DNA of 10,460 bases from positions 1 through 10,460 of the forward strand of contig CAMPUN010000018.1 in the NCBI GenBank assembly GCA_946997275.1, written 5' to 3'. The notes under the pieces were generated by a model. That model saw only the letters and a list, made by a program, of their open reading frames with translations, was not told the origin of the DNA and did no database searches. Of the stretch, positions 5,525 through 10,460 are shown one piece after another. A program made the translations under genes and the position numbers. Position 1 is the first letter of the stretch; every line of letters starts with the position of its first letter. This DNA is from an uncultured Porphyromonas sp. (GTDB lineage: Bacteria; Bacteroidota; Bacteroidia; Bacteroidales; Porphyromonadaceae).

Positions 5525-5749
5525 ATGTTTCGCAGAGACCGCATCAAGCTTTACTTCCTCCTCATCTGGTGGATCGCCCTCAACGTGTGGGTATGGATCC
5601 TGCAGCGCACCCCCTTTGACTGGATCCGTGTCGGCTCCAGTATAGGGACGCTCGTGGTGATCGCTCTCCTCGCCTGGATATGGCATAGGAACTACCGCAC
5701 CGAGCAGAAGCGCCGTGCGGAGGAGCAACCAGAGGACCAAGTGGAGTAG
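5525..5749 (+). CDS. Small two-helix membrane protein of unknown function
   Basis: This 74-residue protein is not recognised as a named family. Residues 1-9 are basic (MFRRDRIKL). Two hydrophobic segments follow, about 10-26 (rich in Trp, Leu and Ile) and about 36-53 (VGSSIGTLVVIALLAWIW). They are joined by a short loop and end in a charged tail (residues 55-74). By the positive-inside rule both ends should face the cytoplasm. The frame is open further upstream, inside the PAS gene. The ATG at 5525 is chosen because it lies 2 bp after the PAS stop and gives a sensible membrane topology. It may anchor or partner the PAS protein, but only proximity supports that. Confidence 0.65.
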   Translation: MFRRDRIKLYFLLIWWIALNVWVWILQRTPFDWIRVGSSIGTLVVIALLAWIWHRNYRTEQKRRAEEQPEDQVE

Positions 5750-5770
5750 TGCCGTCGGCTCATTGATAAT

Positions 5771-6706
5771 ATGTCTCGTAAGCTCACACCCATTCGCTGT
5801 ACACCCCAATACTATCACAAGATATGGGGTGGCGATCGCCTGGCCCCTACAGGAGGGGATCAGCAGGTCGGCGAGGTGTGGCTGCTCTCGGCACTCGCAG
5901 GGCAGGAGACACCCACTGAGGGGGACGACTACGAGGGAGCTTCGCTGGATGCTTTGGTAGCGCGCTATGGCGATCGCTTACTAGGACAAGGACAGACGGC
6001 ACGTTGCGGAGGCGCTTTTCCCTTATTGATCAAACTACTGGACGCTGCGACCGACCTCTCGGTGCAGGTGCACCCGTCGCCACAGGAGGGTGGCAAAGAT
6101 GAGATCTGGTACTTCCTAGAGACGGAGCCGACGAGCCGTATTTGTCTCGGACTGACCGAACCGATGAGCGCCGAAGCCTTGCGCTCCGTCGTAGAGCGAG
6201 CTACGCTAATGGACTACCTGCACTGGGAGCCGGTGAGGACTGGCGAAGCGATTGCTCTACCCGCTGGCACGATCCACGCACTCGGTGCGGGAACGATGCT
6301 CATCGAGGTGCAGGACACGAGCGATATTACCTACCGTCTCTACGACTACGACCGAGTGGACGACGAGGGCGCCAAGAGGACGCTCCACATTGACGAGGCA
6401 CTTCGCTGTGCCACGCTAGAACCGCATCGGCTGGACGCTCGCCACTTGCCTCTCGGCACGCCACACTTCGTCTGTCACGAGGTGACGGCTAAGTCAGCTC
6501 TCTCTCAGACCATCACGACAGACGGAGCGAGCTGTGTGATCCTCGTGGGCATCTCGGGGAGCCTTGCACTATGTGGTGACGAAAGTGAGGCGTGGCGACT
6601 CGCTCCCCACGAAGCTTTACTAATCCCCGCCGAGACGCTCCCGCTGAGCGTGGCTCCAGGCGAGGGCAAAGCACTGATGATAACCTTAACGCCAGCAGAA
6701 CTGTGA
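5771..6706 (+). CDS. manA: Class I mannose-6-phosphate isomerase
   Basis: Metal-dependent cupin enzyme interconverting fructose-6-phosphate and mannose-6-phosphate, linking glycolysis to GDP-mannose and other mannose-derived glycans; cytoplasmic. The 311-residue product is of the short bacterial type. The N-terminal YYHKIWGG motif is at residues 14-21. Metal ligands are readable as Gln99 and His101 in VQVHP, Glu111 in KDEIWY, and His169 in PAGTIHALG. Arg189 in the DITYRLYDYDR stretch is the expected catalytic arginine. The C-terminal third is a second cupin-like half. Its stop codon overlaps the start of the DUF3109 gene by 4 bp, so the two are probably translationally coupled. Mannose supply could serve the glycan-modifying genes further on, but that link is only positional. 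Confidence 0.92.
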   Translation: MSRKLTPIRCTPQYYHKIWGGDRLAPTGGDQQVGEVWLLSALAGQETPTEGDDYEGASLDALVARYGDRLLGQGQTARCGGAFPLLIKLLDAATDLSVQVHPSPQEGGKDEIWYFLETEPTSRICLGLTEPMSAEALRSVVERATLMDYLHWEPVRTGEAIALPAGTIHALGAGTMLIEVQDTSDITYRLYDYDRVDDEGAKRTLHIDEALRCATLEPHRLDARHLPLGTPHFVCHEVTAKSALSQTITTDGASCVILVGISGSLALCGDESEAWRLAPHEALLIPAETLPLSVAPGEGKALMITLTPAEL

Positions 6707-7320
6707 TACAGATTGACGACAAGGTGGTGAGCTTCGAGATCCTCGAGGAGTACTTCGCCTGCGACTACGCTGTATGCCGTGGCGCCTGCTGTGTGCACGG
6801 CGATGCGGGTCCTCCAGCCACAGAGCGTGAGTGTCAAAGCTACCGACGCCACCTCTCGCTCCTTGAGCCGCACCTAGCCCCCGAAGCGTGTGAACTAATT
6901 CATCATCAGGGGGTCAGCTACATTGATATAACTGGCGAACTGGTTCTCTCCGTGGTCAACGATGAGAACTGCGCCTTCACGCTCCACCCCACGCCTCCCG
7001 AAGGGGTGCGCTGCGCCATCGAGTGGTACGCCTCGACCCATCCAGAGATTCATCTAGAGAAGCCGATCAGCTGTCGCCTCTACCCGATCCGTGTACGTCA
7101 GTTCAAGTACTTCTCCTCCCTACACTACGACCGCTGGGACATCTGTCAGGCGGCCGTGGAGCGAGGTCGCAAGCTCGGCATCAAGGTCTACCAGTTCGTG
7201 CGTGAGCCTCTGATAGCAGCCTTCGGAGCTCCCTTTTACGACCAGCTCGTTGAGGCAGACAAGCTGCTCCAAGAGGCACGACGCAAAGAGGCGGAGGCAG
7301 AGCGGCGAGCCAAGCGCTGA
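6703..7320 (+). CDS. DUF3109 cysteine-rich protein
   Basis: The 205-residue protein matches the Bacteroidota DUF3109 family, of unknown function. The start is taken as GTG at 6703, overlapping the manA stop by 4 bp (GTGA). It gives the family N-terminus MIQIDDKVVSFEILEEYFAC. The open frame runs further upstream, but only as manA shadow sequence. Cysteines are clustered: C20, C25 and C29-C30 in CDYAVCRGACC, then C44, C63, C90, C104, C124 (ISCRLYPIRV) and C148 (DICQAA). This pattern, especially the CC pair and the CRLYP motif, resembles the metal-chelating YkgJ/FliB-type cysteine families, so bound iron-sulfur or zinc is a reasonable inference. The C-terminus ends in a charged helix. No signal peptide is seen. 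Confidence 0.82.
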   Translation: MIQIDDKVVSFEILEEYFACDYAVCRGACCVHGDAGPPATERECQSYRRHLSLLEPHLAPEACELIHHQGVSYIDITGELVLSVVNDENCAFTLHPTPPEGVRCAIEWYASTHPEIHLEKPISCRLYPIRVRQFKYFSSLHYDRWDICQAAVERGRKLGIKVYQFVREPLIAAFGAPFYDQLVEADKLLQEARRKEAEAERRAKR

Positions 7321-7337
7321 TAGGACTTCTATAGTTC

Positions 7338-8714
7338 ATGAAAAAGAGAAATCATCTCTACCGTAGCTTCGGGCTACTACTCATTGGCGGGCTACTAGCG
7401 TACGGGCTGTCGGAGCTACTCGTCGCTGTCGGACCGATCGCCGGCTATCAGTTCAAGGAGTTCAACCCGCTGAGCGACCTCCTCGACACGACAGCGAGCC
7501 AGTCGTACGAGACGCTCTCCATACCATTGCAGACGGCAGACGATACGACCGCTACGGAGCTTCGCCCCGCCGACTCTACGAGTAGCGAGGGCGTGATGGT
7601 AGACACCCTTCCACCGCTAGAGCTCTCCAGTCGTCTGATGGATTACTCCGAGGGGCAGAGTGCGCTGCGTAGTCTTCGTGCGGCTCTGCAGGAGGGACAC
7701 TCGAGGTCAGTGCGCATCGCCTTCGTCGGCGACTCCTTTATCGAGGGCGACATCTTGGTGGCGCCCTTGCGCCGAGCGCTCCAGCAGCGGTATGGCGGCA
7801 AAGGCGTCGGCTACGTAGCGCTCACCTCGCCCGTAGCGCGCTTTAGGCAAAGCATCCAGCAACGCTTCGAGGGAGCTTGGCGGGAAACTTCAGCAAACCA
7901 GAGTAAGTCCCGTAGTCTCTTCACCCTTGCGGAAGCCTTTACCACAGCTACCGCCAGCGCCTCCACAAGCTACAAGCTAAGGGGCGCAGCCGATCGTGTC
8001 ACGCTCCACTACGTCAGCGACACGATCCCCGTCGCCATCACCTACGGCATCAACGGAGGCGAGCGTCAGCAGGTCGAGTTGCCCGCTAGCCACGGCGCCC
8101 TGGCCGAGTACACCTTCCCGCACGGTACGGTCAAGCAGTTTGATCTAGCCACCGAGGGAGGCGATGGCACCCGCTTCTATGGCGTCTGCTTCGACGGTGC
8201 GACCGGCATCTCTGTGGACAACTACAGTCTCCGTGGATCCTCAGGTACGAAGCTCACAGCCGTCTCCTCAGCCCTGACGGCACAGCTCTCACGCTTCCGA
8301 CCCTACGACCTGATCATCCTCTCCTATGGCCTCAACGTGCTAAGCCCTGAGGACAATAACGACAGCTACGAGTGGTACTACGCGGCCATGGCTAAGAGCA
8401 TCGAGCATATCCAGCAGCTCTACCCACACGCCACCATCCTCCTCATGTCGCTCTCCGACCGCGCCACGCTCCACGAGGGCGAGATCCATCCGCTCAATGG
8501 AGTGGCTCGGGTGCTCCGCATACAGCACCGTCTGGCGCAGCGCTACGGCCTCCTCTTTTGGAATACGCATGAGGCGATGGCTTCGCTCGGTGGCATCAAA
8601 GGCTTTGTGGACAAAGGCTGGGCCGCAAAAGATTACACCCATATCTCCATGGCGGGTGGCACGCAGCTCGCCAAGCTACTCACTGCAGACTTGATAGGCG
8701 ATGAGAGCGAATAG
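7338..8714 (+). CDS. Membrane-anchored SGNH/GDSL-fold protein, likely glycan O-acyl transferase or esterase
   Basis: The 458-residue product has a basic start and one hydrophobic segment at about residues 11-36, consistent with an uncleaved inner-membrane anchor or signal. A low-complexity Ser/Thr/Asp-rich linker follows to about residue 95. The SGNH-hydrolase fold then shows its blocks in order: block I GDSFIEGD with Ser133 as nucleophile, a block II Gly at about 300 in NYSLRGSSG, block III GLN at 331-333, and block V DYTH with Asp432 and His435. All catalytic residues are therefore present. Long inserts between blocks I and II suggest a carbohydrate-binding sub-domain. The gene overlaps the next SGNH gene by 14 bp, and an MBOAT gene follows. 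That arrangement points to O-acylation of an extracytoplasmic glycan (compare AlgJ/AlgX, PatB and DltD partners). Substrate unknown. Confidence 0.82.
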   Translation: MKKRNHLYRSFGLLLIGGLLAYGLSELLVAVGPIAGYQFKEFNPLSDLLDTTASQSYETLSIPLQTADDTTATELRPADSTSSEGVMVDTLPPLELSSRLMDYSEGQSALRSLRAALQEGHSRSVRIAFVGDSFIEGDILVAPLRRALQQRYGGKGVGYVALTSPVARFRQSIQQRFEGAWRETSANQSKSRSLFTLAEAFTTATASASTSYKLRGAADRVTLHYVSDTIPVAITYGINGGERQQVELPASHGALAEYTFPHGTVKQFDLATEGGDGTRFYGVCFDGATGISVDNYSLRGSSGTKLTAVSSALTAQLSRFRPYDLIILSYGLNVLSPEDNNDSYEWYYAAMAKSIEHIQQLYPHATILLMSLSDRATLHEGEIHPLNGVARVLRIQHRLAQRYGLLFWNTHEAMASLGGIKGFVDKGWAAKDYTHISMAGGTQLAKLLTADLIGDESE

Positions 8715-9960
8715 AGTTATACGTACCATCTGTACCCTCGTCGGGAGCCTGCTCCTCTTAGCGCAGACGCTCTTGGCACAAAGGAAGCCACAGCTCGTAG
8801 CCCCCGATGGGTACCTCGATCAGTTTTGGTCCGCTTGTGACCAGGCGAAGGCTACCGCGCAGACCGTCTCTGTCATTCATCTTGGCGATTCGCACGTACA
8901 GGCGGGTCACTTCACCATGCCGATTCGCAAGAGCTTGGCGCAGCGCTGGGGCGATGGCGGGCTCGGCTGGATCGGCGCCTTTCGCCTGCTGGGCACCAAT
9001 CCTCCTATCCATACCAATGTACGCGCCTCCTCTGCTGGCACTTCGGGCATTAAGATCACAGAAAGAGACTACGATCGTGAGAGTCCTACGGGTATGGTGC
9101 TACAAACGAAGGAAAGGGGTGCCATCACCTACACCTTCCAGAGTGGTGGCGGGCAAACTTTCGACCGCATCGTCATCTATCGCCAGCGGGGGACGGAGCC
9201 CTTCACCTTGTCTGGCAATAGCCCCCACGCGCTCGCTCAGGACACCTTGGCTAGAGAGCCGATCGTCACCGACACGCTCCTCGTGGGTCGCTACGTTAGC
9301 TCGGCAGAGGTGACTGCGCCCGCCTCGGCAGTCTGGTATGGCGCCAGCCTAGAGCGCAGTAGTGGCGGCGTGCTCGTCCATACCATCGGCTACAACGGAG
9401 CCACCTACTACACTTATGGCAAGGGCTCCTTCGCCAGTTCCATCGCCATCCTGCGCCCTCGGCTGATCATCCTCTCGCTGGGGACCAATGAATCGGTCTC
9501 GAGGAGCTTCAATCGTGACAGCTTTGGTGCAGAGGTCGCACGAATGGTCCAAAGCCTCCGAGCGAGCAATCCCGACTGTGCCATCGTCCTCACCTCGCCT
9601 CTGGCCAACTATCAGAGGATCCGCACAGCCCACAAAAGTCGCCGTGGCAAGCGTAGACGTCGTCGCACCGTCTATCGCACTACTTACCGCGCTAATGCCA
9701 ATTGTCAACTCGTTGCTGACGAGTTGCAGCAGCAAGCTCGCGAGCTCGGTTGTGCCTATATCGACCTCTTCGCCCACTTCGGCGGAGCTGCGGGAGCAGG
9801 GCGATTGCTCTCCGATGGCATCCTCTCAGGAGACCGCGTCCACCTGACCGCTGCTGGCTATAATAAGGTAGGAGAGGCCATCGCCACTGCCCTCCAAGCC
9901 AACTATGAGCAGTGGCGCCAGCGCGACAGACACGTTACCCCTCAAGCCTCCGAAGACTAA
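8701..9960 (+). CDS. Exported SGNH/GDSL-fold protein, second of the pair
   Basis: The 419-residue protein begins with a Sec-type signal peptide (basic residues 1-8, hydrophobic core 9-25, likely cut near LLAQ at 24-27), so the mature protein is periplasmic or surface-exposed. SGNH blocks are complete: GDSH with Ser64, block II G230/N232 in HTIGYNGATY, block III GTN at 261-263, and block V DRVH with Asp378 and His381. It resembles the preceding gene only in fold and motifs, so it is probably a diverged relative and not a fresh duplicate. Residues 311-330 carry an unusually dense run of Lys and Arg between blocks III and V. The start at 8701 overlaps the upstream gene by 14 bp; the MBOAT gene begins 4 bp after the stop. 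Role as acyl carrier, transferase or esterase is inferred from context. Confidence 0.83.
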   Translation: MRANRVIRTICTLVGSLLLLAQTLLAQRKPQLVAPDGYLDQFWSACDQAKATAQTVSVIHLGDSHVQAGHFTMPIRKSLAQRWGDGGLGWIGAFRLLGTNPPIHTNVRASSAGTSGIKITERDYDRESPTGMVLQTKERGAITYTFQSGGGQTFDRIVIYRQRGTEPFTLSGNSPHALAQDTLAREPIVTDTLLVGRYVSSAEVTAPASAVWYGASLERSSGGVLVHTIGYNGATYYTYGKGSFASSIAILRPRLIILSLGTNESVSRSFNRDSFGAEVARMVQSLRASNPDCAIVLTSPLANYQRIRTAHKSRRGKRRRRRTVYRTTYRANANCQLVADELQQQARELGCAYIDLFAHFGGAAGAGRLLSDGILSGDRVHLTAAGYNKVGEAIATALQANYEQWRQRDRHVTPQASED

Positions 9961-9964
9961 TCGT

Positions 9965-10460
9965 ATGCTCACCCCCTATCTCTCACGAGCTGCCGAGCTA
10001 CTCACCTACGACAGCGCAGCTCCGATGCTCTTCAATAGTGGACTCTTTCTAGTCCTCTTCCTACTCTTCCTACCGCTCTACTACCTACTGCGTAGGCACA
10101 CCTTGGCGCGGATCATCTACGTGGTCTGCTTCTCGCTCTTCTTCTACTACAAGAGCAGTGGCTACTACGCGCTCATCCTCATCATGACCGCCACAGTCGA
10201 CTTCATCGTCGGACACCTCATAGCGGCCACCCCTAAGCGCAAGGTCAAGCGACGCTGGCTCATCCTCTCCCTCTGCTTTAACCTCGGAATGCTTGGATAC
10301 TTTAAGTATACCAACTTCCTCCTGGAGCTCTTCACCCCGCTCGTACAATGGATCGGGGGATTGGTAGGAGTCAGCGAAATGACCGCCACACAGCTAGGTC
10401 CGCTGGACATCTTCCTCCCCGTCGGCATCTCCTTCTTCACCTTCCAGTCGCTCAGCTACG
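9965..10460 (+). CDS. MBOAT-family membrane O-acyltransferase, N-terminal part
   Basis: The first 165 codons are present and the frame is open at the right edge. The family's hallmark sequences are clear: NLGMLGYFKYTNF at residues 106-118 and FLPVGISFFTFQSLSY at 150-165, as in AlgI, PatA and DltB-type proteins. Hydrophobic helices lie at about 26-43, 48-61, 67-88 and 98-112. The conserved active-site His lies further right, outside the window. The ATG at 9965 is preferred to the internal ATG at 10027 (MLFNSG), because the extra ELLTYDSAAP segment looks like the N-terminus of other Bacteroidota members and it starts 4 bp after the previous stop. MBOATs of this type move acyl groups, usually acetyl, across the inner membrane for transfer to glycans. 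The adjacent SGNH proteins are the likely partners. Confidence 0.9.
   Translation, partial: MLTPYLSRAAELLTYDSAAPMLFNSGLFLVLFLLFLPLYYLLRRHTLARIIYVVCFSLFFYYKSSGYYALILIMTATVDFIVGHLIAATPKRKVKRRWLILSLCFNLGMLGYFKYTNFLLELFTPLVQWIGGLVGVSEMTATQLGPLDIFLPVGISFFTFQSLSY

Noticed and set aside
9349-9777. Minus-strand 142-codon frame within the second SGNH gene
   Set aside because: Antisense shadow of a gene with full SGNH motifs and a signal peptide; no domain recognised.

Overview
The window looks like chromosome of a Bacteroidota bacterium, most probably Porphyromonas or a close relative. Three lines of evidence point there. Three start-proximal sites carry the Bacteroidota sigma-factor -7 element (TAnnTTTG, here TACCTTTG each time). 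Shine-Dalgarno sequences are essentially absent before the genes. Several genes belong to families typical of this phylum (DUF3127, DUF3109, and an SGNH-SGNH-MBOAT cluster). Species cannot be fixed from sequence reading alone.

Left part, minus strand (1-2381): the str operon, read leftwards as rpsL (S12), rpsG (S7) and fusA (EF-G, cut by the window edge). A plausible promoter with -7 and -33 elements lies about 120 bp before rpsL. rpsG and fusA are 21 bp apart. rpsL and rpsG are separated by an unusually long 372-bp spacer rich in inverted repeats, a candidate regulatory RNA region.

Middle, non-coding (2382-2933): a repeat island between the divergent str operon and the rightward genes. It holds a short heptamer array, a 244-bp REP/MITE-like cluster of four palindromes with near-perfect 26-bp outer inverted repeats, and a second unrelated repeat family built on TTCGGAAG. 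I see no convincing gene there.

Then comes a compact tRNA-Arg(CCG) unit with its own -7 element and intrinsic terminator, followed by a rightward gene series from 3138 to the right edge: trpS, a DUF3127 SSB-like protein, rlmH, a small PAS protein, a small two-helix membrane protein, manA, a cysteine-rich DUF3109 protein, two SGNH-hydrolase-fold exported proteins, and the first 165 codons of an MBOAT acyltransferase. Gaps are 2-49 bp and two junctions overlap. No internal terminator is obvious, so much of this may be co-transcribed.

Functionally the rightward series mixes translation genes (trpS, rlmH) with sugar-phosphate metabolism (manA) and what is most likely an extracytoplasmic glycan O-acylation module. 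In that module the MBOAT would pass acyl groups across the membrane and the SGNH proteins would transfer or remove them. The acceptor glycan is not identifiable from the window. Most genes here are ordinary core genes. The least explained parts are the rpsL-rpsG spacer, the repeat island, and the SGNH-SGNH-MBOAT set.
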